Assembly (NCBI RefSeq): GCF_002277815.1
Contig: NZ_NKJI01000003.1
Location: forward strand, 248,001-312,000
Origin: Pseudomonas sp. ERMR1:02
GTDB taxonomy: Bacteria > Pseudomonadota > Gammaproteobacteria > Pseudomonadales > Pseudomonadaceae
Direction of reading: 5' to 3'
DNA: 64,000 bases
Shown here: one piece after another, positions 55,081 to 62,775 of the stretch
Position numbering within the stretch: the first letter of the stretch is position 1
Layout: each line of letters begins with the position of its first letter
Notes under the pieces: model-generated
Databases searched by the model: none
Seen by the model: only the letters and a program-made list of their open reading frames with translations
Told to the model about the DNA's origin: nothing
Position numbers and translations under genes: made by a program

Positions 55081-56598
55081 ATGGACGTAACATTGAACGG
55101 CTGCATGAAGCGGCTGGCCGGGATTGCCCTGTTATCGATAGCGGCAAGCGCAGCCAATGCGCAGACTTCCGCGCCTGAGAACAGGTTGGAGTACTTGAGT
55201 GTCGATGAAATCAACCAGAGGATGGATCGCGGTCAGCTGAGTTCTGAAACGCTGGTTCGGCACTTGTTACAGCGGATCGACAGGCTGGACAAAAAAGGCC
55301 CGGCGATCAACGCCATCATCGAACTCAATCCCGATGCATTGGCCATGGCCGAGGCAATGGACCGAGAACGAAAGGGCGGGTACATCCGAGGGCCTTTGCA
55401 TGGCATCCCGGTATTGCTCAAAGACAATATCGATACGTCCGATGAAATGCAGACCAGTGCCGGCTCACTCGCCATGGTCGGGCAACCCGCCGCGCAGGAC
55501 GCCTTTATCGTGCAACGCCTCAGGGCGGCCGGGGCGGTGATTCTCGGTAAAACCAATCTCAGTGAATGGGCATACTTTCGTGATCCAGCCATTCCCAGCG
55601 GCTGGAGCGGGCGCGGTGGGCAGACCAAAAATCCGCACGTATTGAGCGGCGATCCCTGCGGTTCCAGTTCAGGTTCCGGTGCAGCCGCCGCTGCAGGTTT
55701 TGCTCCCTTGACCGTCGGAACTGAAACCGCTGGCTCGATTATCTGCCCGGCGTCCTTCAACGGCGTGGTGGGTCTCAAACCCACAGTGGGTCTGTTAAGT
55801 CGTAGCGGAATCATCCCGGTTACTCACAAACTCGATACACCCGGACCCATGGCACGCACGGTTCGCGACGCGGCACTCTTGTTGAATGCCATGGCGGGTG
55901 ATGATGCCGCCGATCCAGTTCAAAAACCGCGCGCGCTGACGGGGGTGGACTACACAGTAATGTTGCGACCGGATGCACTGGTCGGCCAGCGTATCGGCTA
56001 TCCCGCCAAATTTGATACCAGCGCTTCGCCGCTCCAGATCGATCCCCAGTTTTCTAAAGCACTGGAACTCATGCAGGCTGCTGGCGCGACGTTGATCCCC
56101 GTGAAACTGAAAGATCCACGTTCGGAACGGGTGGACGACGCGTTTCACATGGGTATCAAACGTGAATTGCCTCGTTACCTTGCAACACGAACCGCAATTC
56201 CCGCCCAGACACTGGAAGACCTCTTACTGTTCAATGCCAGTAATGCCGAAGATCATGGCCAAGACACGTTGATAGCGGCCAGCAAAGTTGTCTTCGACGA
56301 GCAAACCTACAATCAGCTTTGGCAGAAAATCAAAAGTGAAAACGCCGCTGCCATCGATCAATTACTGGCAACGTATCAGCTGGACGCCCTCGTATCAGAC
56401 GTCGCTTCGGCTGCGATGAACATCGTACCGCTGTCGGGATACCCCGGCGTCATGGTGCCTTCCGGAATAGACGATGACGGGTTGCCCACATCGGTTTTCT
56501 TCTTCGGACCTCGCTGGAGCGACGCCAGGCTTCTGGCCTTGGCGTACGGTTATGAACAAGTGGCCAATGCGCGACGGACGCCAGCGTTCAAGCCATAG
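55081..56598 (+). CDS. Secreted amidase (amidase signature family)
   Basis: A 505-residue protein with a signal peptide after a short N-terminal leader (hydrophobic about 11-25, cleavage after ANA). The amidase-signature catalytic triad is visible: Lys in PVLLKDNIDTSD, the cis-Ser in GDPCGSSSGSGAAAAAG, and the nucleophile Ser in GTETAGSIICPAS. It hydrolyses amides in the periplasm or outside; the substrate is unknown. AAGGATTTTTAC precedes ATG 55081; an in-frame ATG at 55105 would start right at the signal peptide but lacks a good ribosome site. Confidence 0.9.
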   Translation: MDVTLNGCMKRLAGIALLSIAASAANAQTSAPENRLEYLSVDEINQRMDRGQLSSETLVRHLLQRIDRLDKKGPAINAIIELNPDALAMAEAMDRERKGGYIRGPLHGIPVLLKDNIDTSDEMQTSAGSLAMVGQPAAQDAFIVQRLRAAGAVILGKTNLSEWAYFRDPAIPSGWSGRGGQTKNPHVLSGDPCGSSSGSGAAAAAGFAPLTVGTETAGSIICPASFNGVVGLKPTVGLLSRSGIIPVTHKLDTPGPMARTVRDAALLLNAMAGDDAADPVQKPRALTGVDYTVMLRPDALVGQRIGYPAKFDTSASPLQIDPQFSKALELMQAAGATLIPVKLKDPRSERVDDAFHMGIKRELPRYLATRTAIPAQTLEDLLLFNASNAEDHGQDTLIAASKVVFDEQTYNQLWQKIKSENAAAIDQLLATYQLDALVSDVASAAMNIVPLSGYPGVMVPSGIDDDGLPTSVFFFGPRWSDARLLALAYGYEQVANARRTPAFKP

Positions 56599-56621
56599 TG
56601 ATCGCCCGGCACAATCAAACC

Positions 56622-56723
56622 CTGTAGGAGCGAGCCTGCTCGCGATGGACGTTAACGATAACGCGGGCTGCCTGATTGAACGCACTGCCCTCAAGTTCAT
56701 CGCGAGCATGCTCGCTCCTACAG
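56622..56723. repeat. REP doublet (REPIN) between convergent genes
   Basis: CTGTAGGAGCGAGCCTGCTC and GCGAGCATGCTCGCTCCTAC are inverted around a spacer. Confidence 0.9.
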
Positions 56724-56748
56724 GGGGCGATGCCCATGACCCATTGCC

Positions 56749-57066
56749 TCACTCAACCATCGCAAAATCCGTCCGCCCCACCGGATTCGGCGTCGATCCT
56801 TTCACATTCATCCCACGCCCCGGCGCAAACCCCGGGAAGAACACCAGCCCCTGCGACTCAAACCGATACGCCAACGCCAATCGCGTGACATCCAGCACCT
56901 CACGCTCCGCTTCGAAACGCTGAATGGCATCCACTGACACCCCGGATTCCTCAGACAACTCTTCCACACTCCAACCCAGCATCGCTCGGGCCTGGGCGCA
57001 GTGGGCCGGGGTGAATTGGAAAAGGGCGATACGTTCCAGGGTGATTTTCATCGCGTGAGAGGCCAT
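56749..57066 (-). CDS. Small XRE-type helix-turn-helix protein, possibly SOS-controlled
   Basis: A 105-residue protein with a Cro/CI-like helix-turn-helix in the middle (AHCAQARAMLGWSVEELSEE and SGVSVDAIQRFEAER), and a short C-terminal tail GLVFFPGFAPGRGMNVK. GGAG lies 6 bp before ATG 57066; ATG 57051 is an alternative. A LexA-like box is 36-54 bp upstream of the start. The target is unknown. Confidence 0.82.
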   Translation of the reverse strand: MASHAMKITLERIALFQFTPAHCAQARAMLGWSVEELSEESGVSVDAIQRFEAEREVLDVTRLALAYRFESQGLVFFPGFAPGRGMNVKGSTPNPVGRTDFAMVE

Positions 57067-57101
57067 GGTGTTCTCCGGGCTCGAGAGTGTTGGTCAAAAT
57101 A

Positions 57102-57120
57102 TACTGTGTTTTTGTACAGT
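57102..57120. promoter_or_regulatory. LexA-like SOS box
   Basis: TACTGTGTTTTTGTACAGT has CTG-N10-CAG with outer TACTGT/ACAGT arms, close to the gamma-proteobacterial LexA consensus. It lies directly upstream of the minus-strand helix-turn-helix gene. Confidence 0.6.
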
Positions 57121-57295
57121 TGTTCTTCGTGCGAATCAAATGCATTTTTTGGTTTTCCCTGTTGCACCCTGTCCAACCGGACGGACGGTGCCCGCTTAAC
57201 GGCTCAGGATAAAAATCGATTTTTGAGTTGGTGGAGATGGTTTTCTTCCACAACAATCAAGCTTCGCGCTACCTAACGGCTTGCAGGAGGGAGAT

Positions 57296-57664
57296 ATGCC
57301 GATCGCTGAAAGTGACTGGAAGAAATTCAAGGAGCTGTGCAGGATTGCGCTCGACCGTTTTTGTCAGGGCGTTCTTGCCGATGCAAAGGCGATTGCTCAG
57401 CACGGGGCGCTGTCTGCTCATGCGCGTTATGGAATGCTCTACGGCTTAATACAGGATCGAAACAAGGACATGTACCAAGCTTTCGACGCGAACAGCCAAT
57501 CCCGTTCCAGTGCTATCAGAGGATTGGCCTTGATGGTCATGCATGACTTGCTGACCGAGGCGGAACTAGCGGTTCTCAGTGAAGAGGCGCGCGATTCCAT
57601 CTCGTATGTTGTTCGCCAGCCTTATGAGCTTGAATGGGTTGATGAGATCGTGCGGCAGGACTGA
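57296..57664 (+). CDS. Hypothetical protein, all-alpha
   Basis: I do not recognise this 122-residue soluble protein. It is mostly helical (WKKFKELCRIALDRFCQGVL; RSSAIRGLALMVMHDLLTEA) with no signal peptide. A strong AGGAGGGAGA precedes ATG 57296. The next gene starts 35 bp downstream on the same strand, so both are probably co-transcribed. Possibly part of an accessory module; no function can be assigned. Confidence 0.7.
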   Translation: MPIAESDWKKFKELCRIALDRFCQGVLADAKAIAQHGALSAHARYGMLYGLIQDRNKDMYQAFDANSQSRSSAIRGLALMVMHDLLTEAELAVLSEEARDSISYVVRQPYELEWVDEIVRQD

Positions 57665-57699
57665 CAATCACACTGACCATCCCACCACCAGAGAATCGG

Positions 57700-58395
57700 A
57701 TGCTGATCTTCAACTGCAGCGAAGCCGCCAGTAACTTCTTCAGCCGTGTGCACAAAGGCAAAAAAATCACTCCGGTGGAGAAACCGCCATCGCCCGTTAT
57801 CGAGGACGATGAGGCGAGTGAATTCGCTGAACAGTGGCTGGTTCACGCCACCACGGTGCAGCGCAAACATGTGTTGTACGTCATCCATGTGCAAACCCGT
57901 TATTGCATGATTTTCGCGGACGCGAAAAAGGCCGATGTCGAAGGTTTCGTTCGACGCTTTGCCGACCGTTGGGTGGAGGGGCTAATCCGGCATGCCGGGA
58001 ACCACGACATTCTTCGCTGGGTTGATCCCGAGCTGATGATGGAACGTTTCCAGGAGGGTTGCCGCGAGTACGTCTTTTACAAACGTGGCCATCGTGGTGC
58101 GCAAAAACATATCAATGAAATCGCCTGGGTTTTCGAAGATTGCGCCGCTGAATGGGGGACCTTGCCTTCGGATGAATTTTCAGCCGGACGTTTCGATGGC
58201 GATATGAATGACACACCCCGAAGCAGCAAAGGCCGCAAGGACTATTACTACCCCGATGAGGAAATGGTCGCTCACTGGTTGCGTCGATACGCTGGCCTTG
58301 ATGAGTCCGGCATTCAAGCCGCACTTAAACGGCGTATGGAAGTGAAACGGGAAATATGGGCGTTCGAAGATCAACTCAGACGCCAAGAGCAATGA
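57700..58395 (+). CDS. DUF6933-like protein
   Basis: A 231-residue soluble protein. Its first approximately 115 residues (MLIFNCSEAASNFF at the start, WLVHATTVQRKHVLYVIHVQ, RYCMIFADAKKADVE) resemble the DUF6933 domain. The rest is charged and helical, with KHINEIAWVFEDCAAEW and YYYPDEEMVAHWLRRYAG. The function of the family is unknown. It follows the 122-residue gene closely and ends convergent with the next gene. Confidence 0.65.
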   Translation: MLIFNCSEAASNFFSRVHKGKKITPVEKPPSPVIEDDEASEFAEQWLVHATTVQRKHVLYVIHVQTRYCMIFADAKKADVEGFVRRFADRWVEGLIRHAGNHDILRWVDPELMMERFQEGCREYVFYKRGHRGAQKHINEIAWVFEDCAAEWGTLPSDEFSAGRFDGDMNDTPRSSKGRKDYYYPDEEMVAHWLRRYAGLDESGIQAALKRRMEVKREIWAFEDQLRRQEQ

Positions 58396-58425
58396 GCGAT
58401 TGAAATAACGCTGGGAGCCGGTCTC

Positions 58426-59394
58426 CTAACCCTCCAATCCCGGCGCCTCCCGCACAATAAAGTGATCCAGATTCTCAATATTGGCACTGAACACCCCGAA
58501 CGTCTGCTCGGGGTTTTTTTTGCTCGGCACCTGCTTCAACTCAGGCTGAACACCATAAAAAAAGCAATACAACTCCCGCCCACTCTCGATGGCATGCTTG
58601 ATCTCTTCCAAAAACGCCTTGCGCTTGCGGTAGGTGTCGATCAGCTTCTTGCTCAGGTAAACATTGACTGAATACGGCTTCTTCTCGAACCAGACCTTCT
58701 TCTCGAAATCGATACGAAAACTCTGGGTGTAGTCTTTGATCTCCTTGATCCTGCCCCAATAAATCAGCCCCTTGTTGTCCTGCAGATACTCGATCCTCTT
58801 GAAAAACGCCCCGTAGGTTGCCGCGTGCTCACCGATCTTCAGCGGCATGCGCTTTAGCAACTCCTTGTCCTCGAAATTCGAGACAAAACACTCCACCGGA
58901 TGGGCGAAAATTCGAGTCTTGTCCGGTGTCGATTCCTGGGCCGGATGCTCGACGTTACTGTCCACTAAAGTCGTTATCGCCTCATCCCTCGCAACGTCCG
59001 CCACCACCGCCGGGCTGCGTGGCTTGCGCACATACTGACGTCGGGCCAGCAACAACTCCGACGGAAAATGCTCCTCACGACCGCCGTCCGCTTCCGCCCC
59101 ATCCACTTCCACACCCGATGCCGGCGCCTTCAGGCTCACATAAGGACAACCCTCTACATGCCGCGTACTCGGCAAATTCTTGAAATGCGGCGTGCGCACG
59201 TAATTCACATTCTTGGCATTGAACGTCCCCAACCCATTTGCCACATCGAACGCCAAACGACAGGCATCGTTGGGGCACTGGAAGTGCTCCCGGGCGGAAT
59301 CGAACGCCATGGTCTCGTCGAAATTGAGATCGCGCACGTCATAGATCGACAGCTTTTCGTCGAGGCTGAGGCAGTAGGCGAGGTCGAATTTCAT
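58426..59394 (-). CDS. Hypothetical protein with N-terminal zinc-site-like cysteines
   Basis: A 322-residue soluble protein I cannot assign to a family with certainty. Near the N-terminus FQCPNDACRLAFD, then VRTPHFKNL and RHVEGCPYVS give a C-x4-C ... H ... H-x3-C arrangement that could hold zinc, reminiscent of CoiA-like N-terminal domains. A variable Glu/Ala-rich linker (about 95-155) leads to an alpha/beta C-terminal half with many Lys, Phe and Tyr residues (YTQSFRIDFEKKVWFEKKPY). It sits in the accessory region and might act on DNA or RNA; this is a guess from layout. Confidence 0.65.
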   Translation of the reverse strand: MKFDLAYCLSLDEKLSIYDVRDLNFDETMAFDSAREHFQCPNDACRLAFDVANGLGTFNAKNVNYVRTPHFKNLPSTRHVEGCPYVSLKAPASGVEVDGAEADGGREEHFPSELLLARRQYVRKPRSPAVVADVARDEAITTLVDSNVEHPAQESTPDKTRIFAHPVECFVSNFEDKELLKRMPLKIGEHAATYGAFFKRIEYLQDNKGLIYWGRIKEIKDYTQSFRIDFEKKVWFEKKPYSVNVYLSKKLIDTYRKRKAFLEEIKHAIESGRELYCFFYGVQPELKQVPSKKNPEQTFGVFSANIENLDHFIVREAPGLEG

Positions 59395-59507
59395 GGCGGG
59401 GGGCGGGTCCGTGAGGGGGAAGGGTATTAATAGCGGGAGGCGGGGCGGGTTGCACTCACTGTTTTCAACACACCGCGAATCGATGGCAACCCACCAAACC
59501 TGTGGGA

Positions 59508-59638
59508 GCGAGCTTGCTCGCGATTCTCAAACTCACCGCAGCCATCAAGCCGACCACCAACCTGTGGCGAGGGAGCTTGCTCCCGCTGGGCTGCGAAGCG
59601 GCCCCAAAAACAGAAAACGTGGTACATCAGGTAAATCG
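59508..59638 (+). repeat. 131-bp direct repeat, left copy
   Basis: It begins GCGAGCTTGCTCGCGATTCT, includes CACCAACCTGTGGCGAGGGA and ends GGTACATCAGGTAAATCG. The right copy is at 62567-62697, in the same orientation and of the same length, with roughly 18 mismatches by eye. The centre contains a REP-like palindrome (GGGAGCTTGCTCCC). Confidence 0.88.
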
Positions 59639-59670
59639 TATTTCGCACTAATCGGAAACGATTAATAAAC

Positions 59671-59709
59671 GAAAACCCCGATCAGGTGACCGGTCGGGGT
59701 TTTTGTTTG
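59671..59709. terminator. Rho-independent terminator (probably bidirectional)
   Basis: AACCCCGA and TCGGGGTT pair around a 12-nt centre, with A residues before and T5 after. It ends the minus-strand bacteriocin operon. Confidence 0.85.
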
Positions 59710-59720
59710 TGCTGGATTTT

Positions 59721-59972
59721 TTAGGCGCCTGCGCGTGCTCCGATGAAGTATTCCAGACCATCTGGGAAATCAATTTTTAGCAAATCTGCAACCTGTCTGA
59801 CCTGATGTTCAGTAAGTTCCAGTTCTCCGGGCTCCAATTCTTCGAGGGTTTTTGATTCAGTCAGTTGAGCCAGAGCCTGGTTGAGTTCGTAATCCTTAAC
59901 AGCCAGTTCGAACTGCAATGAATCGTCCTGCTTCTCATCGGGGTAAAAGCCAGTTATTACGAGGTGCCGCAT
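59721..59972 (-). CDS. DUF7683-like small acidic protein, possible orphan immunity protein
   Basis: An 83-residue acidic protein: MRHLVITGFYPDEKQDDSLQ, then an acidic centre (LEELEPGELELTEHQVRQVA) and IDFPDGLEYFIGARAGA. It resembles the DUF7683 group often found near bacteriocin or polymorphic-toxin genes. GAGGGA 7 bp upstream supports ATG 59972 over ATG 59987. It is the third gene after the bacteriocin and its cognate immunity gene on the same strand, and ends just before a terminator. The immunity role is inferred from context. Confidence 0.65.
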   Translation of the reverse strand: MRHLVITGFYPDEKQDDSLQFELAVKDYELNQALAQLTESKTLEELEPGELELTEHQVRQVADLLKIDFPDGLEYFIGARAGA

Positions 59973-60117
59973 GCTGTAATCCCTCATTTCTTTAGGTTTT
60001 TCTACCAGATTTGGCAGGCTTGGTCTGTTTCCCCGTTTCAGAATTTAACTCGCCTAAGTGCTTTCCTTATTTGGCATAAAATTCGACTGTCCCGTGTTGG
60101 CTGTCCCACTCCCTGAA

Positions 60118-60372
60118 CTACCATTTGTCACGATAGATGAACGCCACTTGGTAATCATAGAAAGACATTCGAATGCTATGGAGGAAGTGGGGTTGCAGCG
60201 TGCTGACCCAATGAGGGGCAACGTCAAAACCACCGTTGTTCATATTGTTTTCGATAGGCATGCCAAGAGCCTCAATCACAGAGCCATCATCGCCAAAATC
60301 TTGCGACAACTCTTCTCCTTCGCCAAGCGCAGTTTCCTTGTCGTACCATTCAAGTCTAATTTTCAGTCCCAT
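60118..60372 (-). CDS. Colicin-E3-type immunity protein
   Basis: An 84-residue protein, exactly the length of ImmE3. It shares MGLK at the start, SQDFGDDGSVIEALGMP (residues about 23-39), NNMNNGGFDV and QPHF with the E3/cloacin immunity family. It should bind and block the rRNase domain of the bacteriocin encoded 7 bp upstream. At the ImmE3 specificity position (Cys47 in mature numbering; Trp nearby in ImmE6) this protein has Gly, implying a different pairing specificity. GAGGGCTAT precedes ATG 60372. Confidence 0.93.
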   Translation of the reverse strand: MGLKIRLEWYDKETALGEGEELSQDFGDDGSVIEALGMPIENNMNNGGFDVAPHWVSTLQPHFLHSIRMSFYDYQVAFIYRDKW

Positions 60373-60379
60373 ATAGCCC

Positions 60380-61605
60380 TCATAGATATTTCCTGATGCT
60401 TCGATTCTTTTTTGGGGGATCCAGTTGTTCACCGGTTTTATGATCGAATGAGCCAAGGTGGCTACCGTCACTTGCGCGATACGCCTCCAGTTCACCGTGG
60501 AGGAAATCCCACTCGTATATAGTTCTACCCTTTACATCAATCCAGCGATCCCGGAGACCGCCCTTGTAAGGAGTTTTCTTCTTTGCTCTCTTCAAGTCGG
60601 GGAATGCAGTTATGTCCTCTGTTTCTGGAGCAGGATGGTACGCATGGCCAGCTTCGGCAGTGCCTTTGCCGCGAACACTCATCACAATATAAACCGGCTT
60701 CACGCCCGAACCCGCCGGAAACACAAGAATGAAATCCTTGTACTCAGGCGGATAGATGGGATTCACGATGATGGCGTCAGCCTGTTTCGTGGGCGGGTAA
60801 ACCCAGATGTGCGGTGCTTGCGGGGCGGCTTCCAGTTTGGGGATGCCGAGGATGTCGGAGCCGTCGACGGCAGGGGTCCAGATCAGTTCGATACCTTCGC
60901 CGAGGTCAGCGACATATTCGCTGCCGCGCGAAGCGATCTGCACCACATCGACCATTTCCCAGTCACGGTTCTTGCCGGTGTAGAAGCCGTAGCCTTTGAG
61001 ACTGCCGTCAGCCTGTTGTTCGACTTGTAGGCGCACGCGGGTGCGAGCCTGTGTAAGAGCGCGCAGTTGGTCTTCGGAGTAGATGGCGCTGTCGCCGAGG
61101 CTGGGTGTCCAGAACACCGCGACCACGCCGGCCAATGCAGCCGTTGCTGCAGCGCCGAGTGCAGCCGCCGCGCCTATGACCGGGACGACGAGCGCTGGAG
61201 CGCGAAGTGCAAGTTGCCGAGGCCAAGCGAAAGGGTGGAGCCACTGATCGTTTGCAGATTCAGCAGCCCAACATCGTCAACCTCACGAGCACCGAGCCAG
61301 GCGATCTCGCCGTAGTCCTCAAGGCTGTCGGTCGGCACCATTCCCGAAGCATTGGAGTAGTTGATGATTGCGTCCGGCAGCTTGCAGGACTTGGCGAAGA
61401 CGCAACCGGCTGGAGGTGTTTTCTGCTTTTCCTCGACGACTTTACGGCTGCGTTCGAAGGCGTCTTGCCTTGCAAGCATGTCGTCCCAAACTTTTTGTCT
61501 GGCTTCCCGCTCGACCAGTTCAGTGGCCGACATAACGCGGTAGGTGACGTGATGCCCGTCTCCCGTCGGTTTGTTTCTAACCTTGATGCCCGTAGTGTCA
61601 GCCAC
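60380..61605 (-). pseudogene. S-type pyocin with colicin-E3-type 16S rRNase domain, one frameshift
   Basis: From GTG 61605 (AAGGACA upstream) the frame gives about 138 residues, then breaks at the G run 61196-61198. One extra G on the + strand joins it to the downstream frame (408 residues in total). An N-terminal segment with CVFAKSC and an Ala/Val-rich hydrophobic helix (about 145-165) leads to a pyocin-S domain (about 165-315). The last 88 residues match the colicin E3 cytotoxic domain; its four catalytic residues are all present as D367, H370, E374 and R402 in repaired numbering. It should cleave 16S rRNA of competitors. No large receptor-binding domain is seen. The immunity gene follows. 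Confidence 0.9.
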
Positions 61606-61891
61606 TGACTGTCCTTGTGTGTTCGTCCTTCGGTAGCCCTTGGAAAGGGCTGCGCGACGTTAACGAACCGGATAAGTCGTGGCTGTAGGATGTGTCTCGA
61701 ATGACGCTAGGAGTTGTCGCTGTTTCTCAGGATGGCAGCGAAGTGCTTTTGCGACTCGCCGCTTTTACAGGCGTGAGCGCGTTGTCTGTTCTGCAATGCG
61801 GAGGATCTGCCTGACAGACGGTCAGCTCGATACCTTGCCTTCAGAAAATCACCAGCTTAGTCTAGCTTAGCTAACTCTATCGAGGTGCCAT

Positions 61892-62135
61892 ATGAATGAA
61901 CTGGTGCAAGTAAACATGCACGAAGCAAAATCCCAACTCTCCCAACTTGCAGAACGTGCATGGCACGGCGACAAGGTTGTGATTGCCAAGGCCGGCAAGC
62001 CTTACCTGGATCTGTTGCCTCATGTCGATACACCTCGGGTGCGCAAGCCTGGGCGTTTGAAGGGAAGATTCGGATGTCTGCGGATTTCGACAAGACCCCG
62101 AGGACATCATTGATGGATTTGAGGGCAGCCTATGA
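61892..62135 (+). pseudogene. Phd/YefM-family antitoxin, two frameshifts
   Basis: The start MNELVQVNMHEAKSQLSQLA is the DNA-binding N-terminal part of Phd/YefM antitoxins. The frame is lost in AAGGGAAG near 62060-62065; restoring one A gives GKIRMSADFDKTP. It is lost again at ACCCCGAGG near 62096-62100, where one G gives EDIIDGFEGSL and TGA overlapping the toxin ATG. The repaired product is 81 residues. It would neutralise the PIN toxin downstream and autorepress the operon. As written it is truncated. Confidence 0.85.
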
Positions 62136-62518
62136 GGCGCTTGTTATTGGATACTCATGCGTTTCTTTGGTGGTTGTCCGATGATCCTGCGCTAGGCGTA
62201 GTTGCTCGACAAATGATTGGGGAGCCACGTAATCAGGTCCTGGTGAGCGCCGCTTCGATCTGGGAGATATCGATCAAGCAGGCGAAAGGAATGCTAGAGG
62301 CTCCAGAGGATCTAGAGGCGCTGGTTGAGGACGAGGGTTTTACCAAACTGCCGATTTCGCTATTCCATGGACAGCAAGCGGGCAAGTTACCGGAGATTCA
62401 TCGCGATCCGTTTGATCGGATGTTGATTGCCCAGGCTCAGGCGGAAGGGCTGGAGTTGGTCACAGCGGACGGGATTATTCCTCAGTATGGTGTACGGGTG
62501 GTTTCGGCAAGGTTATGA
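62132..62518 (+). CDS. PIN-domain toxin (VapC-like ribonuclease)
   Basis: A 128-residue PIN-domain protein: MRRLLLDTHAFLWWLSDDP carries the first catalytic Asp, ASIWEISIKQAKG the Glu, and HRDPFDRMLIAQAQAEGLEL with VTADGIIPQYGV the remaining acids. VapC-type toxins cut tRNA or rRNA. It is coupled to the antitoxin by an ATGA overlap. If the antitoxin were truly broken the toxin would have to be silent or harmless, so the antitoxin deletions are probably sequencing errors. Confidence 0.92.
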   Translation: MRRLLLDTHAFLWWLSDDPALGVVARQMIGEPRNQVLVSAASIWEISIKQAKGMLEAPEDLEALVEDEGFTKLPISLFHGQQAGKLPEIHRDPFDRMLIAQAQAEGLELVTADGIIPQYGVRVVSARL

Positions 62519-62566
62519 GGGGGCGGGATACTGATGTTTCCAAACCCGCCGCAGATCCCCGTGTGT

Positions 62567-62697
62567 GCGAGCCTGCTCGCGATTCCCAAACTCACCGCCC
62601 CTCTCAAGCCGACCACCAACCTGTGGCGAGGGAGCTTGCTCCCGCTGGGTCACGTAGTGGCCCCAAAACGAGCATTCGCGGTACATCAGGTAAACCG
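62567..62697 (+). repeat. 131-bp direct repeat, right copy
   Basis: It begins GCGAGCCTGCTCGCGATTCC and ends GGTACATCAGGTAAACCG, pairing with the copy at 59508-59638. The two copies bracket the bacteriocin, immunity and toxin-antitoxin genes. Confidence 0.88.
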
Positions 62698-62725
62698 CGC
62701 TGCGCGGATTGGCGAATGCCAACAT

Positions 62726-62763
62726 AAAAAATCCGCTGCCTGAAAATCAAACAGCGGATTTTT
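62726..62763. terminator. Rho-independent terminator (bidirectional)
   Basis: AAAATCCGCTG and CAGCGGATTTTT pair perfectly around a 13-nt loop. It lies between the convergent PIN and Bro-N genes and can serve both. Confidence 0.92.
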
Positions 62764-62775
62764 ATGTGGACGAAA

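Larger units (their letters stand above)
59395..59720. other. Gene-free gap with REP-derived repeat and terminator
   Basis: The gap contains the left copy of a 131-bp direct repeat (59508-59638) and a terminator (59671-59709). The rest is the promoter side of the minus-strand gene ending at 58426. No coding sequence is supported. Confidence 0.75.

Noticed and set aside
61606..61891. LexA box or PrtN-type P-box upstream of the bacteriocin gene
   Set aside because: No CTG-N10-CAG and no array of ATTG-GT repeats could be found by eye.
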